From Stachybotrys elegans (taxonomy: Eukaryota > Ascomycota > Sordariomycetes > Hypocreales > Stachybotryaceae): 64,000 nt of DNA. Positions 10,619-20,743 of the stretch are shown piece by piece. A model generated the notes under the pieces. The model was not told the origin of the DNA and searched no databases. It saw nothing but the letters and a program-made list of their open reading frames with translations. Numbering within the stretch: the first letter of the stretch is position 1; each line of letters begins with the position of its first letter. The DNA lies in the NCBI GenBank assembly GCA_020746835.1, contig JAGPNK010000035.1, positions 106,193-170,192 of the forward strand, in the 5' to 3' direction. Both the position numbers and the translations under genes were made by a program.

Positions 10619-11996
10619 TGGTTCCAAACGCTTACTTCCTGATATAGACAGTAACAAGCTTATTGAAGAAAAAAAGGTATCGAGTAGGTACGGTAGACCG
10701 TTGAGAATATGATTTGCCTTTCATTGACCAGTCTTGGAGGGGAATGTGAGATGGATCGTGAACCATCTCCCTTCCATCCTCTGCTCCAAAGTTCGTGCCA
10801 TGATGTGCAACCCTTTCTAGGTTGGTCCATTTGTAGCTTTGAGGCAACGCAAGTACTGCCAATGGTACCATCTTTATCGAAATGGGTGTCGCGGGTTTAT
10901 TACAGTAGTTAATTTAAATAAAGATGTTGGTCCAAATCCTGGCTCAAGTATTCTTGGCTGTGCGCCAGTATCTGGCAGGTACCGCTGTAACAGCCAGAAT
11001 AGGCCGCTGGACGGGCCGCCAAAAAGGCCCCCAGGTTGGCTGCCGCTAGTGTGGACCAGGTATGGGACAAACGCACCGCCCACTGTCTACTTGTCATAGC
11101 CGGAAGCAGCCTTTCTATAAAATCGATCACGGCGCCGCGTTTGGATACTGCAGATCGCAGTATTATCGAACATATGCTTCAAGAGGGCTTTGGAACTCGA
11201 GCCAGAGTTACTAGTGTTGGGTGCAGCCCTTGTGCAGTCCAGCGAATTCGTCGCGAGAGAGCACTTCACACGCAGTCAGAAGAACATATTTTGTGGAGGC
11301 TAGCAGTCTTTGCTAGTGTAACTCAATTTACCGCGAACTTGGGCGGGATTTGCCGCCAATTATGGGGGAGACTCCATGATTTGGCAGCTGCTATTGGTCC
11401 AATTCAATGAGGAATATCTAGGACAGCTCTGCGTGCCGCAGACGCTCTATGCAGCCCTGCTCCTGCTGTACTGACTACTGTAATAGACCTCGGTCAAGTC
11501 GCAGTAGTGCTCACGTGATATACGGCCGTGGAAGGCCTTGGAAGATCATCGAAAACTAGCTAGGGCAGAAGCTACCAGCGTGTGGTTAGTGTATTTCTGA
11601 CATTCTCTGGAACGTGATCACGTGAGAACCCCGGTTAATCTATCCAAGCGCCGCCTGGGTTGCATGATTGGTTACGGACATGAATGAGGCTCAACAAAAC
11701 CATCACATACAGCAGGCGGCTGGCGCACGTTCAGCTTTCAACATAACCCCTCTTTGGCGCTGATGCCTGATTCTGCTTATGTAACGCAACCATGAGTCCT
11801 CTGGATGCGTCTCTGCTTTGTGCCGTCCCATTTTTTCTTCTTCTATCCTTCCCCGTCCCTCCTCTTTTCATTTGGTACGCTTCCCTCGACTTGCGTCTGC
11901 ACCAGGGGATCATGGGGTTAACCTAGACAAATCACGACTTTTACTAGCAGCTAGGCATTTCTTAATCCATCGGCTCCACACAAACCCCGCATAACC
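10619..11996. other. Intergenic with possible transposon remnant
   Basis: A + frame at 11036-11410 contains LDTADRSIIEHMLQEGF followed by VGCSPCAVQRIRR, which resembles a degenerate helix-turn-helix of a Tc1-type transposase. No DDE part is seen. From 11410 to 11996 the sequence probably holds the NLR promoter, with CT-rich stretches at 11820-11870. Confidence 0.35.
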
Positions 11997-14900
11997 ATGG
12001 CGCTCCACACAAGCCAGCTTCTCCTTCTTAGTATTGTCTTCCTTATTAGCCTTGCTGCAACTAGCCGCCTATTTTGGCGACATTCCCGTCCAACCGCCTC
12101 CCGAAGGAAACATACAAACAATGAACGAACGTTCCGCGTCCGAGGCATCCCGGCGGACTGGGACACCAAGCGTCTTGCGTCATTTCTTACGGAAACTTTC
12201 GACTTGATGCCGACCATTACTTCCCTTGCTCAGGAGATCCAAAACGGAATACAATCCGCCACAGTCTCTTTCCAAGTTACGTCAGACGTCCTGCGCATGC
12301 CCGAGTCTGGAAGGTCCATCCCATTACCAAGGTCATCAAACAAGGAGGCATCGCGGCGTGCGTACCTTCAGCTAGATGACGATTTCCATGGCATGACGAC
12401 ACTTTTCGCACCGCCCGAGGACGACCATCGAGTTGAGTAAGTGGACCAAGTCTCCAGCAAAGGGCAACCTAATAATCAATGCACAGTATCATTGCACTCT
12501 CAGGCCTCGGCGGCCATGCATTCGGATCATTTAAACAACGAGCTGGTGATTATATGTGGTTACGGGATGCGCTGCCAGACGATCTCACCAGAGATTCCAC
12601 CGGCCGGCCGATGGCGCGCATAGTTACATTTGGATACGAGTCGGGCGTTGCAGGAAGCAAGAATATACAGAGCCTGGAAGACCTGGGCACTATGCTGCAC
12701 AATAGCCTGCTTCCACTGATTTCTTCGCCCATCGTGCGGCTAGTCATCTTCATTGCCCATAGCCTTGGTGGGCTGATCGTCAAACAGGTAAGTGCAGCAA
12801 CGTGCTTTGACCTAGCACTGGCGCTTTCTTGCCGCTGACACATTGCAGACCTTGATATCACTATCGAAGTCGAAGAACGAGGAGGACCAGAGGCTCCTCC
12901 AAGCAGTGTACGGCATTGTCTTCTTCGGCGTCCCTCACGACGGCATGGACATTACATCTCTCATTCCGATGGTGGGAGACGGGCCGAATCGATTTCTTGT
13001 AGAGTCTCTCAGCCGGATCAACTCGCAGATTCTTAGCATTCAGCAGCGGGAGTTCGAGTCGGCATTGGGAGGGCAGGGCGAGTCGGAAGTTGTCTGCTTT
13101 TATGAGACAGAGGAATCGCCGACCGCGCAACAAGTTTGTACAAATGAGTCCCTAAGCTATATTTACGAGCTAATCGGTACAGGACAGCGCTGGACGTTGG
13201 GCGATGAAAGGCCCTCCTGCCATATTGGTCACAAAAGCGTCTGCAACACACGGGCGATCCCGGGAAAATGGTCCCGAGCATTTCTGTGCTGTGGCTCGGA
13301 CACATTCGAATATGGTCAAGTTTAGCCCGCATGATCCCGAGTATGATAAAGTACGCGATAGACTACGTGGACTCGCCCATCGAGCTTTAAGCGGAGGACG
13401 CCGCATTCGAGGTTCAAATTCACATTGTAGGTAGAGAACATGGGTCTTTAGAACAGTGTTAATGACATCCAGTTATTGTCCCATATCCGGAGAATGGTGA
13501 CTTCGTCGGACGCTCTACAATTATAGACGGTCTGAAACATGACCTAGGCTATAGCCAGCCTACTGGGAAAACCCAGGCTAGGGTCTCCTTATATGGCCTA
13601 GGGGGTATTGGGTATGTATGGTGATGATGCCAGCACTGTCTATTCTAATAAATAGTAGGAAAACACAAATCGCTTTAGCGTATGTGTGCCGGCTGTACGA
13701 GGTGCGAAAGGACGTGTCGGTGTTCTGGGTGCATGCGAGCAATGCAGAGCGGTTCCGACAGTCTTATGGGACACTTGCCCAGGAATGCAAGATCCCCGGG
13801 TATGATGATCCAAAGAATGATGTTTTATCTTTGGTGAAGAAGTGGCTGGAGAAAAAAGACTGTGGGCAGTGGGTCATGGTCCTTGATAATGCCGACGACA
13901 TACAGCTCTTCTTTCCTCCGCCATCAGAGGCTACGCCAGACCCAGCTGGGCCAGACCCTCGCTGCAGCTTCTCAGATTACTTACCTGAATGTGCTCATGG
14001 GGCTCTTCTTGTCACGACCAGAAACAAGCAGCTAGGGGTCAAATTGAGCAAAGGCCAACGCATCATCGAAGTGGGGCGGTTGACTGAGCATGAGTCGGAG
14101 CGCCTGCTGCATGCCAAAAGCATCAATGCAGCAAGTACCGACTTGCTATCACTATCGGCTCGGTTGGAACATTTACCACTGGCGCTTGTCCAGGCCGCAG
14201 CTTTCATTCAAGAGAGGTCTATCACAGTGGCGAAATACCTTAGACTACTAGGCGATACCGATCAACATACGGTAGACCTATTGAGCAAGGAGTTTGAGAC
14301 TGTCGGACGAGATTCGAAGGCTCCTCGGGCCGTGGCACAAACATGGATTATCTCGTTTCGGCAGATTGAGCAGCAGCAAGCTTTGGCCAGCGATCTCCTG
14401 TCTTTCATGAGCCTTCTTGATCGTCAAGACATACCGGCAAAATTTCTTTCGCATTATACTCAGCAGAAGGAAAGTGAAGCACCTCTAGGCGATATAGAGC
14501 TCACGGAAGCGTTGGGAGTTCTGAAAGCTTTCTCTTTCGTGACTGAAGATAACAACGGAAGTTACGACATGCATCGCCTTGTGCAACTGGTAACGCGCAA
14601 GTGGCTTATTAATTGTGGTACGGTCAGTCGGTTTGGGAAGGAAGCACTTTTGGTGGTATCGCATCTTTATCCCTATGGCACATATGAGACTCGGACGACA
14701 TGCGCCGCCTACCTATCACATGCAAAGTCAGTGCTGCGATTATGCGAGTTTAAGTCGGAAGAAGAAGCTAAGGCAAAAGCATCTCTTCTTCATTGCATGG
14801 CTGGTTACTTCAGCTTTGAAGGGAAATGGAGCGATGCAGAAGAGCTGAACATAGAAGCAAAACGTCTAAGAACAGATTTGTTTGGCGAGAGCAATCCCTC

Positions 14901-15192
14901 CACGCTGGCGAGCATGGCCAATCTCGCATCAACATTTTGGAACCAGGGCCGATGGGAAGAGGCAGAGAAGCTTGGAGTGCAGGTGATGGAGACTCGCAAG
15001 GCAACGCTTGGGGTAGACCATCCCTCGACGCTGACGAGCATGAATAATCTAGCCTACACCTTACATGGCATGGGAAGAGTAGAGGAGGCTATCAACTTGA
15101 TGCAAACTTGTATTCGTATCCGACAGGATAAATTGGGAGCGGATCATCCTGATACGCAATCATCGATCTCAACTCTGGAGAATTGGGCGTGA
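11997..15192 (+). CDS. NLR/STAND protein: lipase-like hydrolase, NB-ARC, TPR
   Basis: Six exons: 11997-12436, 12487-12787, 12849-13133, 13183-13426, 13473-13611, 13659-15192. The introns are 46-61 nt and every phase agrees; 980 aa. Order: a membrane-type N-terminal helix (LLLLSIVFLISL, residues ~7-20); an alpha/beta-hydrolase of SesB type (DIIALSGLGGHAFGSF; nucleophile elbow AHSLGGLIVKQ; FFGVPHDG); an NB-ARC domain with P-loop GLGGIGKTQ, Walker B VMVLDNADD, ALLVTTR, LPLAL and an MHD-like DMHRL; then about three 42-residue TPR units of kinesin-light-chain type (ATLGVDHPSTLTSMNNLA). SesB-type NLRs are linked to fungal allorecognition and programmed cell death. No disabling change is visible. 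The hydrolase is the putative effector, NB-ARC the switch and the TPRs the sensor; these roles are inferred from the family. Confidence 0.85.
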
Positions 15193-16169
15193 AAAGCAGC
15201 TGGGTGAGGTTGCCGTAGACTAGTTATGTTTCTATTTCTAACAACACGTACATAGCGGCAATTCAAGAAATTATCTGTTCTAGTCTAGCATTTCTTATGC
15301 CATGGCAAGCTTAGACTCCCCCGGCTATATCAAACGGCCTTTTGCTCTCCAGCCAGTCACTATGCTTTTGGTGTGGATTATCGTCCGAGTTGTCTTAACA
15401 TTGATGGTAGCCTCGTGTACCGATAACGCTTGACTTTAAGTATAGCCCCATCTAAGAAGCTTATTGTATCAATTCTAGTTTGCCGGGATCGGGTCAGTTG
15501 AGAGGCCATGTGAAGGATTTTAGAATCTGCTCTTGTCTGTCGAAGAGTCGTGAAGGGAGTGGGGAAGCCCAGGTTTACTGTTATGTGCAAAAGCAGCTTC
15601 CCGTTTTCACTAACAATGAATGTGTGAATTGGGCCCATTTATCCACTTTTGGCTTCTTTCGGCCAATCATATGGTACGCTTGTGCTTCTCGAAAGAAACA
15701 AAGATAATTCGCGGAGGAAGCTGCTTTTGCACATAACAGTACCAGTAGCACATTTTCTGGGTTGCGACTCATTCTGGCACCGGTCCAAAAATGGCTCCTG
15801 GTTACGCTTCCATGGACATGGAAACTTCCGGGCCTTGTAATCGTACCACACATTGCGAGGGTGCCCAACATGTACATAGCTAAGAAACATTATAGAATGT
15901 AAATGCTGAAGCTGAAACTGGCTTTTATCGTGTCGAAGCTGGGGAAACTCCTTTTCACACGCTGCCTGCCAATAAGTCCGGGGGCTTTGGATAAACTACG
16001 CTTCCCGATCTTAACCTTCAGCTCCCAGATCGAGCATACAATAAGAAGAATACAGTTGCAGGTTGTAGTTTGTATACTAAGGCTAGATACCTAGTACAGC
16101 AGTAGCCAATATCGTAGTCCATCATCAACGAGATTGACTCAAACCTCCACCGGAAGCTTCCAATAGGTG
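15193..16169. other. Intergenic carrying a MITE
   Basis: Apart from the MITE at 15578-15739 I see no gene. Open frames on both strands over 15380-15890 are translations of the MITE and its flanks. Confidence 0.6.
15578..15739 (+). mobile_element. TA-flanked 162-bp MITE, copy 1
   Basis: Both ends carry a perfect 24-bp terminal inverted repeat beginning CTGTTATGTGCAAAAGCAGC. TA dinucleotides at 15576-15577 and 15740-15741 are the expected Tc1/mariner target duplication. The copy at 49632-49793 has the same length, lies in the opposite orientation and is about 95% identical by eye. Non-coding. Confidence 0.9.
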
Positions 16170-16700
16170 TTAAGAGCGACCTTTTGTGGCACGCCGGATG
16201 CGAGCCAGCTCGAGATCACGTATAGCTGTATACTCTTCAGCATCCATCCCAACATAACCTCTAGGTATGCAGCTATCCAAGTGCTGAGTAAAGAAAGCGC
16301 TGTACCCTCCATCTAAGATGTACATTTCCGGAAAGCTAAGCTTTGGATATTGTCCACTGTTTTCATTGCGATCCTTTGCTCTAATGTGATATGCCATAGT
16401 CGGTGCCCTCAACTTTGAGTACTCGCAATGGAAGATCAACAATGTGCATCCAACAGCAGGGGCCGAAAATAAATGGCTGATAAGCAACTCTTCATGGCTA
16501 AAGTTGACAGCACCGTCGATGTGTCCACCTTTGTATTCGTAGTCGAATCGGCAGTCAACGATAATAGATCGGTCGTAGTTGTCTCGGTAATTGCCTTGCA
16601 TGACGTTCAACATTGTTTCCAGAGAAATTCGGGGGAAGACATCATCTTCGTTGCTGGTATGAGGTAACTTGTAGACATGGCACTCATCGAGTTCCGACAT
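16170..16700 (-). CDS. Cdc25-like dual-specificity phosphatase, catalytic domain only
   Basis: 176 aa, single frame. It contains the Cdc25 rhodanese fold: FPRISLETMLNVMQGNY, SIIVDCRFDYEYKGGHI, GAVNFS, the active-site loop HCEYSKLRAP (C-x5-R, as in Cdc25 HCEFS..R), then YILDGGYSAFF and CIPRGYVGMDAEEY. Cdc25 removes inhibitory phosphates from Cdk1 at mitotic entry. Fungal Cdc25/NimT proteins are typically 500 aa or more with a long regulatory N-terminus, which is missing here. The frame stays open upstream of the ATG to a TAG near 16750 that could be a 3' splice site, so N-terminal exons may have been lost. A subtelomeric extra copy rather than the housekeeping gene is likely (inference). Confidence 0.75.
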   Translation of the reverse strand: MSELDECHVYKLPHTSNEDDVFPRISLETMLNVMQGNYRDNYDRSIIVDCRFDYEYKGGHIDGAVNFSHEELLISHLFSAPAVGCTLLIFHCEYSKLRAPTMAYHIRAKDRNENSGQYPKLSFPEMYILDGGYSAFFTQHLDSCIPRGYVGMDAEEYTAIRDLELARIRRATKGRS

Positions 16701-17111
16701 TCCGACGTTTGGAGGCTGCCTACGACAAGCTCGTGTGCATTCGTCCTAGAATTGAACAATGGCACTGTGGATTGAAAGTTGAAGATGAACTGATTGAGAA
16801 ACCAGAAGAGTCATTTTACATACTTACTATGTACTGTTAAGTAAATACTTATGCATGTGCACTACTGCTGAAGTGGAACGCGCAAAAGCCGTTTTAATAT
16901 ACTCGGCCTGGTCGAGCCTAAAGAGCCAATTATGGCACCCGTCCTTCGTTCAAGGTTCCTAGGAGAAGGGATGGGTCTTAGGCAAGTCTAGTTTTGGACG
17001 ACGGGATATTCCCACGTCAACCTCGTGACAAATAAATACCACGACATCGATTACTACTTGAATGGTCTACATATACCCGGTCAAGCCTGAAAGATTCACT
17101 ATACAGCAAAC

Positions 17112-17564
17112 ATGTCAGAAAACACCTTTATCAGCGTTTTGAAAGTTTCATCGTATCTTCGGAAAAGCCTGGAATTGGTCATTGAACTTTTGGACATTAA
17201 AGAAATGTCAACTCCTGTAAACTTGATCAGTTGGAAACTACGTATGACACGCAATTTCTCTCATTTTTCGAAACATTATTTTGCTGTTTTTGTGATAGCT
17301 ATTACATACTCTCTCCTTAGTCACTGGAAACTACTCAGCAGCGCTATCTTTATGGCCGCTTGCGTACGAGTTGGAGGCAAGACCGACAATTTCCTTCGAT
17401 TTTTCGGTTGCCAGGGGGGTTTGAGTACGCAACCTTACACACTATTGGCAACTGTTGCAGGTATTGCAATTTTTCAGACTTCTATCCTTGCCACTATGCT
17501 GTCAGTCGTTACTGGTAGTAGCTTAGCTATTATTTTACATTCTTCACTAGCAAAGTTGCCGTAG
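17112..17564 (+). CDS. PRA1 (Yip3)-family-like membrane protein
   Basis: 150 aa. The segment from NLISWKLRMTRNFSHFSKHY onward has the PRA1 pattern: an amphipathic N-terminal part, then paired hydrophobic stretches (YFAVFVIAITYSLL with LLSSAIFMAACV; TLLATVAGIAIFQTSIL with MLSVVTGSSLAIILHSSL). PRA1 proteins bind prenylated Rab GTPases in ER/Golgi membranes. The usual acidic C-terminal tail is missing and the frame stops just after LAKLP, so the end may be truncated. The assignment rests on pattern only. Confidence 0.5.
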   Translation: MSENTFISVLKVSSYLRKSLELVIELLDIKEMSTPVNLISWKLRMTRNFSHFSKHYFAVFVIAITYSLLSHWKLLSSAIFMAACVRVGGKTDNFLRFFGCQGGLSTQPYTLLATVAGIAIFQTSILATMLSVVTGSSLAIILHSSLAKLP

Positions 17565-17985
17565 GTCTCTTTCTGGAGGGAGCCTTTTTCAGAAGGCTGC
17601 GATTGAATCTGCTGGATTTAGTATGCTGCATGCAGATGATATGCAGTGAATTTTCAGACTGCTCCATATGTATATCCAATATACAGTACATAAAAATACA
17701 TATACTACAGCATACTGCATGTAAGTACACAAGTACACGCGTGCTTGGAATGTTGGATGTGGCAATGCATGTCCTGCAAAAGCCGGAGAGCTGATTCTGG
17801 CTCTTTGGCTCAAGGAGGTAATGAACTGCAAGTGATACTTGCAATAGATAGTGACCCACTAATTGCAGTACGTCGTGGTAGGCTCTGGGGTCTGGAGGTC
17901 ATATCCACGTTGTAAGCTTACGGGGCCCTTTCTGGCTCTTCAAGAAAAATGGAGCATACCGTGCACCAAGCATTCGTCGAGCAGT

Positions 17986-17991
17986 TATAAA
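17986..17991 (+). promoter_or_regulatory. TATA box of the chromo-like gene
   Basis: TATAAA 73 bases before the ATG at 18064, with CT-rich sequence between, as is common for fungal promoters. Confidence 0.4.
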
Positions 17992-18063
17992 CGCATGTGC
18001 CTACCCGCTTTGGTATTTTGGGCGCCGTACCAACCTTTATCCATTTCTCTGTCTTTACCTAAA

Positions 18064-18426
18064 ATGAGCTTTGTTAACCCGGGGAGCTCGGCACCTGTAT
18101 CTGACTCAGTCGTGCCCAGTTTGAGTCATACATACGACTACGCCGCCTTAGGCATGAACGTACCAGATGCTACCTTTACCGAATTCGACCCTCATGGAAA
18201 TCCCCTCTTCTATTTCGAGTGGGAGGGGGAAGTAGTCGATGAAGTTTTACATAATGGCGTTAAGAAGTTCAAAGTATTCTGGGCACCAACTTTGGAGCCG
18301 AAGGAAAACCTAAGTCGAGAGATGTTGAAAAATTGGGAGGAAAGAAAGTTAAAAGCAAAGGCTAGCGAAGAAAAAATCCTCAAGACCGCTACAAGTGAAG
18401 AAATTTCGATGGGAAAACAAGTATAG
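18064..18426 (+). CDS. Small chromodomain-like protein
   Basis: 120 aa from the ATG at 18064; the frame is open further upstream but the TATA box at 17986 supports this start. Residues about 55-100 resemble a degenerate chromodomain: EGEVVDEVLHNGVKKFKVFW, then LEPKENLSREMLKNWEERK, echoing the canonical W-x-P-x-x-N-L ending. A basic lysine-rich tail follows. Chromodomains read methylated histone tails or occur in retroelement integrases; the first aromatic cage residue is not obvious here. The function is unproven. Confidence 0.5.
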   Translation: MSFVNPGSSAPVSDSVVPSLSHTYDYAALGMNVPDATFTEFDPHGNPLFYFEWEGEVVDEVLHNGVKKFKVFWAPTLEPKENLSREMLKNWEERKLKAKASEEKILKTATSEEISMGKQV

Positions 18427-18515
18427 GCTTCTACAACTACAAGTATTACAGACCTTGTCTTTTTCTTTTCTTGTTTTTGTGCAAGCTACTGAGATCAAAT
18501 ATCGCTTATCATGAT

Positions 18516-18872
18516 CTAAGTTATACATTTCTTTTCGTCCGAATTACACTGCCTTTTTCCCCCCAGAGAAGCTATAGTAGCTGCCGTAATCTGAATAGGC
18601 ACTGGATAGCAACTTTCCTGCCCCTATAGTTAGCAAAGCCACTTGAAACAAAGGCCAATAGAGCATACGATATCCTCGGGTTGTAGCGGCCATGCTCGCT
18701 CGGTAGATTTAAATTCATATATCTGCCCTTTACGACGCAGAAGAATATATACGTCGGCATGGTAGAACTTGTGAACACGGAATCCATTTTTTGCAAAGGT
18801 GCGCCATCTTTTTTTGAAGTTTTCGCTGCTTCTGTCCCTCTTCTTTTCAAGTCCATGTTGATTGGGCGGCAT
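18516..18872 (-). CDS. Small MADS-box-like protein
   Basis: Exons 18872-18669 and 18623-18516 with a 45-nt intron (GTATGC..GCTAACTATAG) and phase 0; 103 aa. The sequence NFKKRWRTFAKNGFRVHKF followed by HADVYILLRRKGQIYEFKS matches the second half of a MADS (SRF-type) domain. Splicing replaces the unspliced tail with QESCYPVPIQITAATIAS, a continuation typical of the short fungal MADS-like proteins I recall (WPP..YP.P). Such proteins probably bind DNA, but the canonical basic N-terminal part is reduced. Converges with the chromo-like gene, with the two 3' ends 89 bases apart. Confidence 0.55.
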
Positions 18873-19433
18873 AATACAAAGCAAGGTGCTATGTAAAGAA
18901 CCGATGTAAAATTGCAAGCCGTATGATTGCCCTTTCTATCGTTGTGCATAAAGACGTGGATAGGAGCTAAATATAGTCCAATTGTATAACAACCAGTAAT
19001 GGCTTATTTCATGTTTCCCGACCCAATGCAACTGATGAAGATCACTGAATTGAAACATCCGCCTTTCCCAGAACGCAGTGGAGACTATCTGCCATTACAC
19101 TGCCCTCGACTACAAGAGCTAATAGTGGCTGTTACGGGTGGATCTGAGCGCTGAGTTCCGACCCAGTGATATTCAGGAGCCAGAATTGGATTTTATATCC
19201 AGAAGTGGGTTCAGTACTTGCATAATCTTACACGATCGCAGACACATTATGGATCTTTTAGCTTGTATAGAAAGCGCATTGGTACCGGTATTCGTGAAAA
19301 GCTGACGCAGATCACGGCTGCTATACAGCCGGTACTCGTATACTGTGGCTATATATATTATGTATACAATATGTAATAACGGTAACCTAAAATAATTTCA
19401 TGCATCCTACCATATCTCTACGCTGCACTCAAC

Positions 19434-19658
19434 ATGGGAAAAAGCCGTAGGCATACAGGATTTGTTGAACCGCTATGTCGATTTAGACCCAATACCACTC
19501 TTCCACACCCTGATGCTAAAGTGGACGGATGCCTAACACCAGGTGAAATGACTTGGAGTCAGGAGTTGATATCGCATCGAATGTCCCTGCGATGGTCTAA
19601 ATTGCAGTCATTAGACACAAAGCAACTCAAACTAGCCAAGGCTGAAGGATTGTATTAA
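19434..19658 (+). CDS. Small hypothetical protein (74 aa)
   Basis: ATG...TAA frame preceded by A+T-rich promoter-like sequence. Basic N-terminus (MGKSRRH), no hydrophobic segment and no recognised domain. It could be real given its closely spaced neighbours, but nothing beyond the open frame supports it. Confidence 0.3.
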   Translation: MGKSRRHTGFVEPLCRFRPNTTLPHPDAKVDGCLTPGEMTWSQELISHRMSLRWSKLQSLDTKQLKLAKAEGLY

Positions 19659-19783
19659 GCCATATATAAAGGGAGCTACAAGTAGCTCTGAGTATAATCT
19701 ATACTACTAAATATAAATTTCAACTTGTCAACTTGTCATGGTAGCAATACTTCAACTGATCTATCTATACTCTAGACTTTATT

Positions 19784-20215
19784 ATGAGTTCTGTTCCCCG
19801 ACCTACTTCTAGTGTGTATTTAGATTCACTTGATGTTGATGATTTACTTAACCAGGTAACCAACCAAAACTTGTATCAATCCATGCAAACAGTTCAAATG
19901 CTAGAGAAGCAAAATCAGTGGCTCAAAGACGAATTATTAGAATTACAACAGACATGGAGTGATCTAAGCAATGCATTAGTCAAGGCTTATGGCACTGCGA
20001 TGCATCTGAGCGAGATTCGAAAGCAGGCACTGGGGCTAATGGATATAGAGAAAATGTCCTGGATAGTTAATTGTACCGAGCTCTGACGTTAGGCCGTTAA
20101 GACATCTTAAGATTAACTTCTGGTATTTTTAGTGGGATTAGAGGAATTAAATAAATTGCCTATTGATGATGAATGGCGAAATGCTCCTGGAAGAGCCTTT
20201 CATTTCGAACACTAA
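19784..20215 (+). CDS. Small coiled-coil protein
   Basis: Exon 19784-20072 joins 20133-20215 over a 60-nt intron (GTACCG..ATTAAC..TTTAG) with matching phase, giving 123 aa ending AFHFEH. Residues about 35-65 (QMLEKQNQWLKDELLELQQ) form a heptad-like coiled coil. No family is recognised. The closely placed small genes around it (chromo-like, MADS-like, 74 aa) suggest an accessory cluster with possible DNA-binding partners; this is inference. Confidence 0.5.
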
Positions 20216-20743
20216 CACGCATAAGAGTTCAAACGCGTGATATACATTGCGATTATGCTAGTAGTAAATTGTTATGAACGCTTGCTAATCCAATTTTTTA
20301 CTCTTTCCTAAAGTGTCCTTTCTCGGCTCTGTATAACGCAGATGCGACCGGTGATGTATGTATTCGTGTCGCCATCGGCTCGGCTGTAAGACTCGTGTTC
20401 CTCGTCCCAAAACTAATCGAAAATCAAGGTAACAGCATCAGCCTCACGAGACAGAGCACAAACAATGGCAAAACGGAAGCTTTTATGGTCAGCAGGCGAT
20501 CGTGGGGCAGACATCACGAGGGTTAACGTGATGACAGTGAACACAGCTTGATTCGGATTGCTGCCGAAGGCCATCACGCAAACCTGCAAAGTCAAGGATG
20601 ATGCATTGCTGCCTTGTCGTCACGTGAGGGGCTGAAGAAGTCTGTGGACAGCCTTGCGCCTTATCCAGCCAACAACAAGGCCATAGGGCCACTCACCCAA
20701 AGAATATACCATACTCGATTTTAGCACTGGAGCGACTACCAAG
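20216..20743. other. Intergenic upstream of the second NLR
   Basis: No gene seen. It probably contains the promoter of the NLR-like gene at 20744. If an N-terminal effector domain ever existed for that gene, it is not readable here. Confidence 0.4.

Noticed and set aside
15378..15890. Several 60-98 aa frames on both strands
   Set aside because: They overlap the MITE and its flanks and mirror frames in the other copy at 49.6 kb.
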